Positions 1-10,827 of a stretch of DNA of 64,000 nucleotides are shown here, in pieces. Where the stretch lies: positions 930,001-994,000 of the forward strand of contig CAWHYF010000006.1 in assembly GCA_963833585.1 (NCBI GenBank), read 5' to 3'. The notes beneath the pieces are model-generated. The model made no database searches and was not told the origin of the DNA. It saw only the letters and a list, made by a program, of their open reading frames with translations. The translations under genes were made by a program, and so were the position numbers. How positions within the stretch are numbered: position 1 is the stretch's first letter; every line of letters begins with the position of its first letter. Source of the stretch: Bog-756 sp963833585 (GTDB lineage: Bacteria; Actinomycetota; Acidimicrobiia; Acidimicrobiales; RAAP-2).

Positions 1-301
1 CCCCATCGCTTCTCTACCCCGCGCTCACCAGAATCCCCAGTAGCTACGCCTCAGCCGATACGGCAACAGTGAACCCTGGTACCTGCTACCGCGTATGTCC
101 GCTGCCGCTCGGCCACCAGGTCACCCTCTATCTTTATCAAAGGTCACTACCGGGCCGGACTCGCTCGGTCGCTTGCAGTCGATAACCGCCTCGCTCCCGG
201 TGGTCGGAGGGCACCGGACCAAGCTTTGCCCGGCTGCCCATCTGGATCTGCATCACCCACCGCCATCTGCATCACCGCCAGCGAGGCAGGTGGACGGGCG
301 T
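1..301. other. No recognisable gene
   Basis: No reading frame here looks like a protein on either strand; the short open frames have low-complexity, mutually overlapping translations. No RNA gene or repeat was recognised. It lies downstream of the minus-strand gene that ends at 302. Confidence 0.5.
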
Positions 302-568
302 CTACGACTCTACGAGGATCACCATCGTCTCGGGCAGAACCCCGTCGTGCTCCATGGCCTCATTGGCTGCCGCTGACTGCATGGCGGACGCGAAGGCCTC
401 CATGTCGGGAACGTCCATGAGGACCGCCACCTTCGTCGGGTCGTCGGGGTTCACGAACGTCCTGATGTTGGTGACCCCGAGCGGGCCGAAGAGCTCCTCT
501 CGCTTGGGCGAGTTCAGCCAGTGGTCCTTACCCTTCGAGATGTTGTGGTGCCCGATGATGGTCGGCAT
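302..568 (-). CDS. Small conserved protein, predicted dimeric alpha/beta-barrel fold
   Basis: This is an 88-residue soluble protein with no signal peptide or membrane segment. It begins MPTIIGHHNI, has a central LGVTNIRTFVNPDDPTKVA stretch and ends MEHDGVLPETMVILVES. Short actinobacterial proteins of this pattern belong to a ferredoxin-like or antibiotic-monooxygenase-like superfamily, but no catalytic residues can be assigned. A good ribosome site (GAGAGGA) precedes the ATG at 568. The gene follows the similarly small gene at 617-880 on the same strand, so the two probably form an operon. Function is unknown; the fold is inferred from size and pattern. Confidence 0.6.
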   Translation of the reverse strand: MPTIIGHHNISKGKDHWLNSPKREELFGPLGVTNIRTFVNPDDPTKVAVLMDVPDMEAFASAMQSAAANEAMEHDGVLPETMVILVES

Positions 569-616
569 GGAATCCTCTCTTCATGATCGGCAGTGAGGGT
601 GGCAGCGAGATTTGTC

Positions 617-880
617 CTAGTTGGCCAGTTGCGGGTTTAGTCCGTCGACGTGCATCTCGATGTACTCATTGTTTGCCCACGGTCCAACCGCACCTTCAAC
701 CACCTCTCGGACGCTTTCGACCGACTCACCCTCCCAGATGCAGATTCCGAAGGTGTGGTCGTCGTTTGATGCGTGGATCGGCAACGCCACATGTGAAGGA
801 AGTCCAGCTTCGAGCGCCTTCGCCTCGGCAGCCTCAAAGCCTTTCGGGTCATGGATACGGTGGATGACAGTCACAAACAT
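617..880 (-). CDS. Small conserved hypothetical protein
   Basis: The product is about 88 residues, starting MFVTVIHRIHDPKGFEAAEA. An in-frame upstream start at 931 exists, but the start at 880 has a GGAGC site just before it and begins at the conserved-looking part. The sequence contains VALPIHASNDDHTFGICIWEGESVESVREVVEG, which reads like a small alpha/beta-barrel protein of the kind annotated as DUF4242 or similar. No active site can be named. It is the first gene of a probable two-gene operon with the gene at 302-568. Confidence 0.55.
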   Translation of the reverse strand: MFVTVIHRIHDPKGFEAAEAKALEAGLPSHVALPIHASNDDHTFGICIWEGESVESVREVVEGAVGPWANNEYIEMHVDGLNPQLAN

Positions 881-1142
881 GGGAGCTCCCGTCCGCTCTG
901 AGATATTTCCGCCGCAGTTTGCGACTCTCATTGCCTAACACAGACGGCACTTGAGTGCTCCGTGGGGCGACCACCCCTGCCAAGATGGAGAGACGAGCGT
1001 CATGGGAAACATTTCCAGGAGCCGAGACACTCCCGATGCGGGCGCCCCTAACGATGCTCCTCCGGACTGTTGAGCGCCTGTGTTCGATCAGGGGTTGTGG
1101 CAGACGCCTCGTGCGATGTGGTCAATGGTGCCTCACGCGCCA

Positions 1143-1175
1143 AGTCCCCGAAGGCGCATCGCACCTTCGGGGACT
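1143..1175. terminator. Hairpin terminator after the ABC permease
   Basis: AGTCCCCGAAGG (1143-1154) and CCTTCGGGGACT (1164-1175) form a perfect 12-bp stem with a 9-base loop. It sits just past the repaired stop (1192-1194) of the minus-strand permease gene. There is no clear U-tract, as is common in high-GC actinobacteria. Confidence 0.7.
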
Positions 1176-1191
1176 CGAGGCTCATTGAGGG

Positions 1192-2023
1192 TCAAGCGTC
1201 GCGGTGCGCCATTCTCATCGATGCCGCCGCCAAGGCGACGGCGGCATAGACGCCGAGGACCACAACGGCAGGTCCTGGCCTCAGTAGTCCCGCCGAGTGG
1301 TTGACCGTGACGGCGGCCTGAAGTGCGGTCCCGGGCACGTACTGACGAAGGCCTGCCGGAAGCAGCTGGCCGAGCGGTGACGCCTCCCACGATGACCAGC
1401 ACCAGTGCTGTGGTCGCGGCTGCGGTGTGTCGGATGAGGCCGCCGAGACCCACCCCGATGACGGCGATGAGGCTCACCGCCAGGGCACCGAAGACCACCG
1501 CTTGGAGGACGCCGGGATGAGCGAAGGACACTTCGAGGTGCTTGCCGGCGAAGACCCGCTGGCCGACTTCGAAGCTGACCACGGCGGTCAGAAGCGCCAC
1601 GGGGAACACGAACGCCGCCGTGACCCCGGCCTTGGCTGCCAGTACCCGGCGCCTGGTGGGTGTGGCGGCGAAGGTGGACCGAATCATCCCGGTCACGTAC
1701 TCGGCAGTCACGGCCCGTACCCCAAGTGCCGCCAGCAGCACGGCCCCGACGAAGACGACACCGAAGAGGGAACAGGCGGTTGGGTCGAACATCTGGCGCT
1801 GCCCGGCTGTCATCTTCGCCCACTGTTGGACTTGGGAGAGACAGAGGATCGCCCCCAGGGCAACCGAGATGACGATGGCCATGACCGCTGTCCGCCAGGT
1901 GGAGGGCAGGGTGCGCAGCTTGGTCCACTCTGCCTTGGCAATCCTGCGGATCCTGGGAGTCCGCGCCGGCGGAGCGGCGGGTGTGAAGTGAGTCGCATCG
2001 ATGGTGTGGGTCGCAGTGCTCAT
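1192..2023 (-). CDS. ABC-2 type exporter permease (frame broken near 1380)
   Basis: This is the membrane subunit of a two-component ABC exporter; its ATPase is encoded one base upstream (2025-2954). The start at 2023 (MSTATHTIDATHF) has AAGGAG before it. The open frame holds a cytosolic N-terminus with the AKAEWTKLRTLPSTW motif typical of ABC-2 permeases, then about five membrane segments. It loses conservation after VLVIVGGVT. A shift of one frame near 1380 restores LGQLLPAGLRQYVPGTALQ, a final membrane helix and a stop at 1192-1194. Without the shift the frame runs on to 1133 through the terminator. A single indel is the simplest explanation. The substrate is unknown. Confidence 0.75.
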
Positions 2024-2024
2024 G

Positions 2025-2954
2025 TCAAACTCCTTGGGTTGCGTCGACCAGCTGGCCGGCGTGGTAGTCGGTTTCATCCTTGGTCAAGTCGAAGTACGCC
2101 TCTTCGAGCGAAGACCCGAGTGGGGCCAGCTCGACGAGGGTGATGTCGTGGGCGCGAGCGGCCCCACCGATGGCGGCGGAGTCCAGCCCGGTGACGGCCA
2201 GAGCGCCATCGGATCCACACTCGATGATCGCTCCGCGCCGGGTCAGTGCCTCGGCCAGGTCAGCCTGCTCCACGGCCCGGACCCGGACGCTCGGGGCGGT
2301 GTGTCGGTTGATGAACTCATCGGTGCCGGCGTCGGCGATGATGCGGCCCCTGCCGATCACGATCAGGTGATCGGCGGTCTGGGCCATCTCGCTCATCAGA
2401 TGGCTGGAGAGGAACACCGTGCGGCCCTCCGATGCCAGGGACTTCATCAGGTTGCGGATCCAGAGGATGCCCTCGGGGTCGAGGCCGTTGATCGGCTCGT
2501 CGAACATCACCGTCTCGGGATCACCGAGCAGGGCGGCGGCGATGCCCAGCCGCTGGTTCATGCCGAGCGAGAAGGTTCCGACCCGCTTTCCCGCCACATC
2601 GCTCAGGCCCACGATGTCGAGCACCTCGCTCACCCGGCGACGGGCGATGCCGTTGCTGTCGGCCAGCCACATGAGGTGGTTGGCGGCGCTGCGGCCGCCG
2701 ACGATGGCCTTGGCGTCCAAGAGCGCCCCGACCGACCGGAGTGGGTCGGGCAGCTGGCGGTAGGGCTTGCCGTCCACTCGGACTTCTCCGGAGGTCGGGG
2801 TGTCCAGGCCCAGGATCATCCGCATGGTGGTCGACTTGCCGGCCCCGTTGGGCCCGAGGAATCCGGTCACCTGCCCGGGCTTGACGGTGAAGGAGACCTG
2901 GTTGACCGCTACCGTCTTGCCGTAGCGCTTGGTCAGGTGGTTTGCCTCGATCAT
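2025..2954 (-). CDS. ABC transporter ATP-binding protein
   Basis: The product is a 309-residue ABC ATPase that energises the permease encoded immediately downstream. It starts MIEANHLTKRYGKTVAVNQ at 2954 behind an AGGAAG site; a much longer in-frame extension upstream is not conserved-looking. Visible motifs are Walker A (GPNGAGKST, about residue 35-43), the signature SLGMNQRLGIA, and Walker B (ETVMFDEPINGLDPEG) followed by the switch histidine in SSHLMSEMA. The single nucleotide domain with an ABC-2 partner resembles drug or lipid exporters of the DrrA/CcmA class. Its position beside a SARP-type regulator (3090-6244) suggests, but does not prove, common control. Confidence 0.88.
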   Translation of the reverse strand: MIEANHLTKRYGKTVAVNQVSFTVKPGQVTGFLGPNGAGKSTTMRMILGLDTPTSGEVRVDGKPYRQLPDPLRSVGALLDAKAIVGGRSAANHLMWLADSNGIARRRVSEVLDIVGLSDVAGKRVGTFSLGMNQRLGIAAALLGDPETVMFDEPINGLDPEGILWIRNLMKSLASEGRTVFLSSHLMSEMAQTADHLIVIGRGRIIADAGTDEFINRHTAPSVRVRAVEQADLAEALTRRGAIIECGSDGALAVTGLDSAAIGGAARAHDITLVELAPLGSSLEEAYFDLTKDETDYHAGQLVDATQGV

Positions 2955-3089
2955 GGTGCTTCCTTTCCTCGATGTTCTTGGTCCTGGAGGCAGCCTGCGC
3001 TCGGTGCCTGAGGTGCCGCTGACGTGGCCCTGAGGTGGGCGAGTCAGCTCAATGACGCCGCACCTGGTCATCGGTCGTACCGTGGGAGC

Positions 3090-6000
3090 GTGGAAGTGAA
3101 GCTCTTCGGCGAGTTCGAGGTGGTCAGAGGGGGTGTGGCGATACCCGTCCGTGGCGCCAAGCAGCGGGCTCTCCTGGCTCTCCTGGCGCTCAACCGGGGG
3201 AATCCGGTCAGCGCCGATCGTCTGATCGACCAGCTCTGGGGCGACGGGCAGACGGCGAAGCCGGCCAACGCCTTGCAGGCCCAGATCGTCCAACTGCGCC
3301 GAACACTCGGAGCCTCCGCCATCGTCACCTCCGAATCCGGCTACGCGCTCGATATCAGTGCCGCTGACCTGGACGCAGCCCGATTCGAGGACTTGGTAGC
3401 CGAAGGGCGCCGCCTGAGCACTGAGGGCGAGGTGGCCCGGGCGTCCGCCGTGCTCGGTGACGCCCTCCTGCTGCGGCGCGGCGAGCCGCTGTCCGAGTTC
3501 GCCTATGCCGGCTTCGCCGACGCCGAGCGGGCCCATCTCAACGAGTTATCCCTGGTGGCAACCGAGTACCGAGTCGAAGCGGACCTGGAGCTCGGCCATC
3601 ACAACGAGCTGGTGGGCGAGCTGGAAGCGCTGTGCCGGGACCACCCGCTACGCGAGCGCTTTTGGGAGCTGCTCATGCTGGCGCTCTACCGAGCGGGACG
3701 CCAAGCCGAAGCGTTGCGGGCCTACGCCGAGATCCGTGACCGACTGGTCGACGAGCTCGGGATCGACCCGGGCTCGAGCCTGCGCGAGTTGGAAACCCGC
3801 GTCCTTGACCACGACCCGTCCCTCGTCGCCGAGCAACCGCCAGCGCCCGGTGGGCCGGCGCGCGCCGTCGGTGCCGGGCAACCTGCCCGAACCGGTGAGC
3901 AGATTCCTCGGGCGTGACGCCGAACTGGAACAGGTGGGCGAAGCGATTGCCTCCAGCCGCCTGGTCACACTGATCGGACCTGGTGGAGTGGGCAAGACCC
4001 GTCTGGCGGTCGAGGCGGCGGCCCGCTTGCGGGAACAGCACCCGGGCGGCACCTGGCTGATCGAACTGGCTGGCGTCACCGATCCCGAAGGGGTCGCCCC
4101 GGCCGCGGCCGGCACCCTCGGAGCCGTACGGCCCGCTCTGGGTGACGCCCAGCCCTCTGGATCGACGGCCGAGCTCATCGCCCGCCACCTCGCCGGCCGC
4201 TCGCTCGTGGTCGTCCTCGACAACTGCGAACACGTCATCGACGAGGCTGCGAGCCTCGCCCACACCCTGGTCGGAAAGGTACCGGGTCTTCGCCTCGTGG
4301 CCACCAGCCGCGAGCCACTCGGTGTTCCCGGCGAGATCCTCCTACCCATAGCCGGGCTGGCGTCCCCCGCTGCCATCGAACTCTTCGTGGATCGTGCTCG
4401 TGCGGTCCAGCCAGGATTCGAGGGCGACGGCCCGGCCAAAGCGATCATCGACGGTATCTGCCGACGTCTCGACGGCCTGCCCCTGGCCATCGAACTTGCT
4501 GCCGCCCGCCTTCGAGCCCTTCCCCTGTCCACCTTGGCCGAGCGACTCAGTGACCGCTTCGCGCTGCTCACCCGCGGCGCCCGCACCGCGTTGCCCCGCC
4601 AACAGACGCTGCGTGCCGTCGTAGACTGGAGCTACGACCTCCTCTTCGAAGACGAGCGGCGCCTGTTCGCCCGGCTGTCGGTCTTCGTCGGCGGCTGCGA
4701 GCTCGAAGCCGTCGAGGCCGTCTGCGTCGACGACGAGCTCCCGAGCACCGACGTCCTCGACATCATGAGTCGGCTGGTGGACAAGTCCCTCGTCACCGCC
4801 CCGGCACCCGGCGGGACCCGGTTCACTCAGCTGCAGACGTTGTGGGAGTACGGCGCCACCCGCCTCGACGACTCCGTCGAGGCCGACACACTTCGCACCA
4901 GACACGCCGACCTACTACCGCGGCTTCGCCGAGAACGCCAACGAACGCCTACGAGGTGCCAGAGCGTCCGAGTGGAGCGAACGCCTGACCCCGGAGTTGG
5001 GCAATCTGAAAGCTGCGCTGGATTGGCATTTGGGCACCGGGAACATCGATGCTGCACTCTCCATGGTCTCCGGAATGGCCTGGCTCTGGTTTGTCAACAG
5101 CGATTTTGCCGAAGGCGCCCGTTGGCTCGCCAGTGCGCTGGGCGCCGAAGGGGAACGACGTGCTGAGCTTCACGCCACCGCCCTGGTCTGGCACGGTTAC
5201 TGCGTCGGCATGTCGTTCAGCCCGGGGGCGGGTGTCGTCGAATGTGAAGAGGCAATTGCCATCTTGAGGCCGGGTGGCGATCCAATTCGCCTGGCCGAGG
5301 CGCTCCTCCTTGGAGCGTCGGTACTGATACGCGCCCACCAATTCGGCCGGTCGCTGGCGGCTTTGGCGGAAGCACGGATGCTGCTCGGCCCTGATGACCA
5401 ACGGTGGCTGCGAGATACCCACGACACCGGGGAGACCCAGATGCTCCTCGGGCCTCATGAGCACGGTTGGCTGCTCGGTACCCACGACATGCTGGTCAGC
5501 TGGAACATGGCATCGTTCGGGCGTCTCGACGAGGCCGAGGCGGCGGCCCTTTCGAGCATTGAGCGCTTCGACGCAGCCGGTGAGGTGTTGCTGGTCGTCA
5601 ACGCGCTGAACGCTCTCGCCGGAGTTGCCGCGGCCAAGGGCGATTTCGAGGGCGCGTCAGTAACCTACGAAGCGCTGTTGGAACGGTGCCGGGCGACCGA
5701 GCAGCACCCCTACCTGCCCTTCTGCCTCGTCTCTTTGGCCGGCGTGCGGGCCAGACAAGGTGACGCCGCCGCCGCCGACCATCTCTACCAAGAGGCCATC
5801 GGGTGCTGCTACAACCCCTGGCTCTCCGCCGACGCCATGGTCGGCCAAGCAGCCGTCGCCCGTCACCTCGGTGACCTGGTACGGGCGAGAGGTTTGCTCG
5901 ACACCGCCGCGGAGCGTTACCGGGACGCCGACCTTCCCGCTGGCCGAGCTCGGGTGCTTGCGGGACTGGCCTGGTGGGCGATCGGTGCCGATCAACCCAC

Positions 6001-6244
6001 CGCTGCAGTCATCTTCGGGGCAGACGCCGTCAGCGCCGCAACGGCAATCGGGGATCCCGAATCCCAACTGCTCGCCGATTCCGCCCTGGCCGCAGCCAAG
6101 GCGATCGCAGACCCCACTCGGCGCAACACCGACAACTTCGTCGCGTTGGCCCAGCAGCGAGCTTCAGGGCTCTCCCATCGCTCCCTGACCGACCAACCAG
6201 ATCTGGTGGCACTTGCAACTCGGCTCACCCCAACTGCGACCTGA
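3090..6244 (+). CDS. BTAD/SARP-type activator with NB-ARC and TPR domains (two frame breaks)
   Basis: This is a large AfsR-like regulator of about 1050 residues after repair. The GTG start at 3090 begins VEVKLFGEFEVVRGG, an OmpR-type winged helix. It is followed by the BTAD domain (to about 3850) and an NB-ARC ATPase starting PEPVSRFLGRDAELEQVGEA with P-loop GPGGVGKTRLAVEA. A TPR-rich C-terminus follows. The frame changes near 3860 and again at about 4911, where removing one C from GACCTACTAC restores ADYYRGFAENANERL. Both look like single indels. The TPR part carries an internal duplication around 5379-5500 (LLGPDDQRWL and LLGPHEHGWL, then THD twice). It probably responds to a nucleotide-linked signal; targets are unknown, with the divergent ABC exporter a candidate. 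Confidence 0.75.
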
Positions 6245-6347
6245 GCAGGCAAAGCGGCGGCTCGGGTCCTTTGAGCAGGCCATCTCAAGCCGTGGCGCTG
6301 GCACCTCAGCTCCACCTCAGGGCGGCCTCAGTTCACAAGTGCAACCT

Positions 6348-6850
6348 GATGGTCATGGATGGCAACCTAGAACGGCCCAACACCCAACCTGGCCAGTCGG
6401 CCTTGGTTGGTCCTGCGGTCGAGGACCACGGCCGGGTGGTCACGGCCAACATCCAGGCCGCCGTCTTCTATCGCCAAGCACAACAGGCCGCCGACGCGGT
6501 CGGCCACCGTGAAGGCACTCCGTCACGCGGTCACTGCCGATCCGGGCTTCGGGCTCGCCGTCGCCGATCTCGCCGCCATCACCGGAGCACCCCCAGGTCC
6601 TACCGGTGGCCGCCCGATGAGCTGGGAACGCCACCACATTGAAGTGGTCCGCACCGCGGTCGCCGGCGACCTCAGTCGAGCCACCGACCTGCTCCGTGAA
6701 CATCTCGCCAGCGTTGGCTGCGACCCAATCGCTCTGCGCATCGTTACCGAGTGCCGACGGCGCACAGGAGACCAGAACGGGCTCGAGGACTTCCGCGCCC
6801 ATCCTCCCGGCTGCCATCGTGCCCTTCCGGGCCATCTCGGGCCCGCCTAA
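6348..6850 (+). pseudogene. Fragment of a TPR/regulator-like protein
   Basis: Two overlapping frames give pieces of one protein. The first contains ANIQAAVFYRQAQQAADAV. The second continues with VKALRHAVTADPGFGLAVADLAAITG and then SWERHHIEVVRTAVAGDLSR and LLREHLASVGCDPIALRIV. The pattern is that of the N-terminal half of actinobacterial tetratricopeptide-repeat proteins of about 400 residues. A frame change occurs near 6500-6520, and the sequence stops at 6850 with no C-terminal half. It is probably a decayed remnant, possibly related to the TPR region of the upstream regulator. Confidence 0.45.
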
Positions 6851-6876
6851 AGGCGCAAGTCAGCCGGACTTTGTGC

Positions 6877-8658
6877 CTAGGGCAACTCGATTGAGGAATG
6901 GGGGGAAGGCGCCACCCATCGTAAGACCACCAAATCAGATCCGAGAGCAATGGTGTGGGCATGGAAGCGGGTGGTAACGAATTGCGCGGCCCTCTGCACT
7001 TGGGTCGGTGTTATCACCTGAATCGTGTGCGCCCTATCCATCACGAGCTCGATCGTTCGTGCCCGAATAGGTATGGATTGGGTGGGGCTCAAATAGACGT
7101 ACGCGTATTTCCGTCCGCTGAATCGACCAGAAATCGGTACGGAGGCGATGACCTCTGTACCAGAAGGCGTCTGAGAGAGGACCGATCGAAGTGAGGAGGC
7201 TTCGTCTGCCGGCACAAACCCATTTACGGCGTTGTCCTTCAGCGACTTCGGAAGCTTGACTCCGGCGTAGTAAAGGGCCCCGCCAACGACTCCGACGGCA
7301 ATTATCGCCGCCGCGAGTCGTCTAGTCAGTCGATGCCGCGACCACCACTCCAGGCTGACAAGGATGGGCCCGCCCTCCGACGCCAGTTGGGTCAAGAGTG
7401 AAACGGTGCCGAATAGTATGAAGGGAAACACTGCGAACTGCTGATATGGCTCGTTGATGAAGAGGGCTGTTGATTGCAGGGCGGAGCTCAGGAGCACAAG
7501 AGCTGGCACCCCAAACCCCCAAGGCGTCACTGCACCGATTACGCCACCGGGCAGCAGATAGCCCCCGATGAGGGCCACTCGGTCTCTAAGTATGTGGTAG
7601 GGCCGACCCGGGTGAGTCACTATCCCCACCATCACTGCTATGGCTCCGCCAAAACCCACTGGAAGCATCGTGCGCCCGGCCAGATACGCGTACTGGGTTG
7701 TGATGAAGGAGCCGAGATTTGCACCAAGTGTACCTATGAGGCCAATCCAGCCCACGCCCACCAGAATCAGAACCAACCCCATTCGTCGGGTCGCGGTAGA
7801 CGCAAGCAGCGAAGAGATTCCGACTCCGACCACATAGAGCCCGCCGACGTCTCCACAAAGCAAGCACAACGCTAACCAAATGATCGCTCGACGGTTCCGG
7901 CCCGACCAAATATCAAAGGCGGCCAACACTGCGAAGAACGTTGCGGTTGCCTCGATGTGAAAGTCGAACGCCGCCGTGTGGTAGGCCAACGGATTTACCA
8001 GGATGAGCAGCGCAGCACCTAGCAACGACGCCCAGGCTACGCGCTTCGGTAACTGGCGGGATTTGATGAGCTCAAAGACCCAAAGGAATAGGACCAGCCC
8101 GGTCCCGGTGAGAGAAAAGTCCTGAACCACTTGGAGTATGTATGGGGAACGGAAAATCAACAGCAGAACTGAGAGTGGCCAAACGATCAGCTCGAAATGG
8201 CTCTTCCAGAAGGGGTACCCCATAATCGTTGAAAATGGGTTCAGATCGCCTCGCGAGATCTGGGTCGCAGCCTGGTTGTAGATCCCGAAGTCGATGCCCA
8301 AATTGAATCGGTGATAGATGAACAGTGAAAATCCGAGCAGGAAAGCAAGTTGCAAGGCGAGCGCCACTATCCCCAGGCGGCGTATCAGACGTAGCCCCTG
8401 GTCGCCTTCCGTACTCGCAGCCACGGTCGGACTCACGGACGTCAGTTTGGTCAGACGGTGGCGGGGCCTTCCGGGGACTCGAGGGGGCGCCGTGGCAGGT
8501 GTCACTGAGTTCAACGAGGGACCTCCCACCACAGGGACGGAGCCGTTTCCAAATCGATAGTTCCCCTGCTGATCAGCAGGCGACTGCGACCCTACCCCAA
8601 TCGCCATTGAATCTGGATGACCTGGAAGCGAATGCGTAACCGCCAGCTCTACCTGCAC
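6877..8658 (-). CDS. DUF2079 family multi-pass membrane protein
   Basis: This protein of about 590 residues has a hydrophilic N-terminus of about 90 residues and then roughly 11-12 predicted membrane helices. The stretch FNLGIDFGIYNQAATQISRG, with FWKSHFELIVWPLSVLLLIF shortly after, is characteristic of DUF2079. These are predicted membrane proteins of the GT-C glycosyltransferase-like superfamily. The early Asp in the DFGIYNQ loop may correspond to the acidic catalytic residue of GT-C enzymes, which is inference. The start is uncertain: a GTG at 8658 or ATG at 8607 (MAIGVGSQSPADQQG). A final soluble domain of about 120 residues follows the helices. No operon partner is apparent. Confidence 0.75.
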   Translation of the reverse strand: MQVELAVTHSLPGHPDSMAIGVGSQSPADQQGNYRFGNGSVPVVGGPSLNSVTPATAPPRVPGRPRHRLTKLTSVSPTVAASTEGDQGLRLIRRLGIVALALQLAFLLGFSLFIYHRFNLGIDFGIYNQAATQISRGDLNPFSTIMGYPFWKSHFELIVWPLSVLLLIFRSPYILQVVQDFSLTGTGLVLFLWVFELIKSRQLPKRVAWASLLGAALLILVNPLAYHTAAFDFHIEATATFFAVLAAFDIWSGRNRRAIIWLALCLLCGDVGGLYVVGVGISSLLASTATRRMGLVLILVGVGWIGLIGTLGANLGSFITTQYAYLAGRTMLPVGFGGAIAVMVGIVTHPGRPYHILRDRVALIGGYLLPGGVIGAVTPWGFGVPALVLLSSALQSTALFINEPYQQFAVFPFILFGTVSLLTQLASEGGPILVSLEWWSRHRLTRRLAAAIIAVGVVGGALYYAGVKLPKSLKDNAVNGFVPADEASSLRSVLSQTPSGTEVIASVPISGRFSGRKYAYVYLSPTQSIPIRARTIELVMDRAHTIQVITPTQVQRAAQFVTTRFHAHTIALGSDLVVLRWVAPSPHSSIELP

Positions 8659-8717
8659 CCCGCTGGCACTGTTGCATTGAGCGCGCCCCGCCTGTTCGGG
8701 ATTTCGGCGTACCGGGA

Positions 8718-10355
8718 CTACGGAGTGGCGTTCCGAAGCGCGGGGATCAGCCGCTTGGCGTCCCGCTCCGTTTCGAGCACTGATTTCATCGTCGACACGG
8801 TCGAAGGGCTGTCAGTGGCCTGGTTGTGGCGCTCGTCGGGGTCAGTGGTGAGGTTGTGCAACTCCCACTCGGGTTCGGCGGCCGGAGGGAGAAACAGATT
8901 GGGCGCAACGCCCTGCGCTGCGTACCAGTCGTCCAGACGTTCGTAGTAGTGGTTCAGCTTCCATAGCTTCGTGTGCGCCTCCTTCTCCGGTCGGCAATGA
9001 CGCAATCACGGACTCGATGTTGATCGGCGGGGCTACCGGCTCGAAGGGCTTGCCGTTGAGGATGTTCACCTGGGTCACGCCCCGGGTGACATCGTCCTCC
9101 GTCATGAAGTAGATCGGGGACTCGGTCGGAGCGGCGGACTTGCCGAGCACCATCCCGCTCAGGTCACGACCCGGCAATGGGTGGGCCTCATCGTGGTGAG
9201 CCGCGACCCCTGCGGTGGCCTGCTCGACATCGATACCAGCCAGGCCGAGCAGGGTGGGGATCAGGTCGACGTGGCTGGTAGGGGCGTTCACTCCGCTCCC
9301 TCCGGGAACGATCCCAGGACCGGCCATCAGCAGGGGTACCCGGGTGGCCTCATCGAAGGCGTTGCACCACTTCTGGATCAGACCGCCGTGCGCCCCGAGT
9401 AGATCCCCATGGTCCGAGGTGAACACGACGATGGTGTCGTCGGCCATGCCGGAGTCTTCCAATGCCCCCAGAATCCTCCCGATGGCCTGATCGACCAGCT
9501 TCAGAAGGTAGTAGTACAGGCGTCGGTATCCGAGGTCGGTGGCCGTCTCGAAGATCATCTGCGGCCAGATGGCCTTGAACGCCTCCTGGCAGGCGGGCCG
9601 ACCGGTGAACGGGTCGGACTGGGACGGCGGTTCGGGGATTTCGGGGACCGTGTCGTCGGGCGGTCCGAACTTCAGCATCTGCTCCCAGCCGAACCCCGAG
9701 AAAGCGATGTCGTGGGGGTTGACAAACGAAGCCACGGTCAGCCAGGGACCCTCGTCTCGGGCAGCGGCTAGTTCATGGAACAGTTCCACCACCTGATCGG
9801 CGAAGACGCCGTCGCGAACCGTTCCGCAGTCGGACTTGCCGCACCGTGAGGTTCGCGGCCGATCCACCCAGAGAACCCGAACGGGTCGAGCCGGTCCGCC
9901 TTCTTGTAGGCCGTGACCGCATCACGTATCGGCTTACCCTCGTCGTCGGATGCCTTCAGCCCCTCGTGGGTGCCCGGAATCATCAGATCGGCGAAGGAAA
10001 TGTGCCACTTCCCCCGGTAGTGGGTGCGGTACCCACCAGCCCGGAACCAGTCACCCAGCGTCGGCACGGAATCTGGGTCCAGCCAGTGCATGCCCGGATC
10101 GGAGTTCTGCTTGGCCGTGCCGTCCGTGGAGTTGACTCCATGGAGCGAGGGATACTGTCCGGTGAACAGGGTCGCCCGGCTGGGGGTGCAGGCCGTCGAT
10201 CCGGCGTAGTGGCGGTGGAACTCCAGCCCACGGGATCTGATCGATTCTCGGGCGGTCAGTTGCGAGTTGCGGAAAGCGTGCACGCTGTCGACCTCATAGG
10301 GGGGCGGGTAGCGCTCCTCATCGGTCATGATGAGCAAGATGTTGGCCTGATCCAT
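8718..10355 (-). CDS. Sulfatase (arylsulfatase A-like), two frame breaks
   Basis: The reconstructed protein is a type I sulfatase of about 540 residues that hydrolyses an unknown sulfate or phosphonate ester. The start is at 10355 (MDQANILLIMTDEERYPPPY), giving the N-terminal metal-binding Asp. The motif C-T-P-S-R (Cys56) fits the C-x-P-S-R signature whose Cys becomes formylglycine. The middle segment (about 9850-9010) has the metal site TIVVFTSDHGDLLGAHGG, and the C-terminus ends LETERDAKRLIPALRNATP. The reading frame changes near 9830 and near 9000. All three pieces are well conserved, so indels rather than decay are likely. No formylglycine-generating enzyme gene is seen in the window. Confidence 0.75.
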
Positions 10356-10527
10356 GGGGCACCGTACCCCGGCAGCGCCCGATGAGAAAGTTCCCCGACC
10401 CGCACTGCCGGGCTACATCAGGTTGCCAGAGTCCAACGCAGTAGCCGGGCAAACGGCAACTGGGTTACGCAGGTCTCCTGGAAGTTTGTGAACCGCCCCA
10501 CCGGGCACTGGCGGGTTGCTCACACCA

Positions 10528-10764
10528 TCAACCTTCGGGAAGAGCGGCAAAATCACGCTTCGCTTGCCGATACCAACCCATACCTTTGATCGGGTTCTTC
10601 CACCGCCCTTTCATCTCCTTCAAGGCATCTTCGTGCGTTGTGTCACCGCTAGCCACCATCTCTTTGAGATGCCGATCTTGCGCCTTGATGACCTCGTCTG
10701 CCGTCGAGCCCTGGTGCGCAGAAACGCACGGGCCACCGAGTTGCTCACACGTCATGGTCTTCAT
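10528..10764 (-). CDS. DUF1059-like small protein
   Basis: This is a 78-residue soluble protein starting MKTMTCEQLGGPCVSAHQG. The MTCxxLGGPC opening, the ADEVIKAQDRHLKEM helix and the ending KNPIKGMGWYRQAKRDFAALPE place it with DUF1059 and close relatives, small proteins of unknown function in actinobacteria. The two cysteines in the first 13 residues are the only obvious candidate ligands. It lies 63 bp downstream of the ECF sigma factor gene on the same strand, so the two are probably co-transcribed and this protein may be a target or partner of that factor. Confidence 0.7.
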   Translation of the reverse strand: MKTMTCEQLGGPCVSAHQGSTADEVIKAQDRHLKEMVASGDTTHEDALKEMKGRWKNPIKGMGWYRQAKRDFAALPEG

Positions 10765-10827
10765 GATGCTGCCTTCCTCTCGCTTGTCTGACTGTTGGTT
10801 CGGAATACCAAACTGTCCGGCGCCCGG

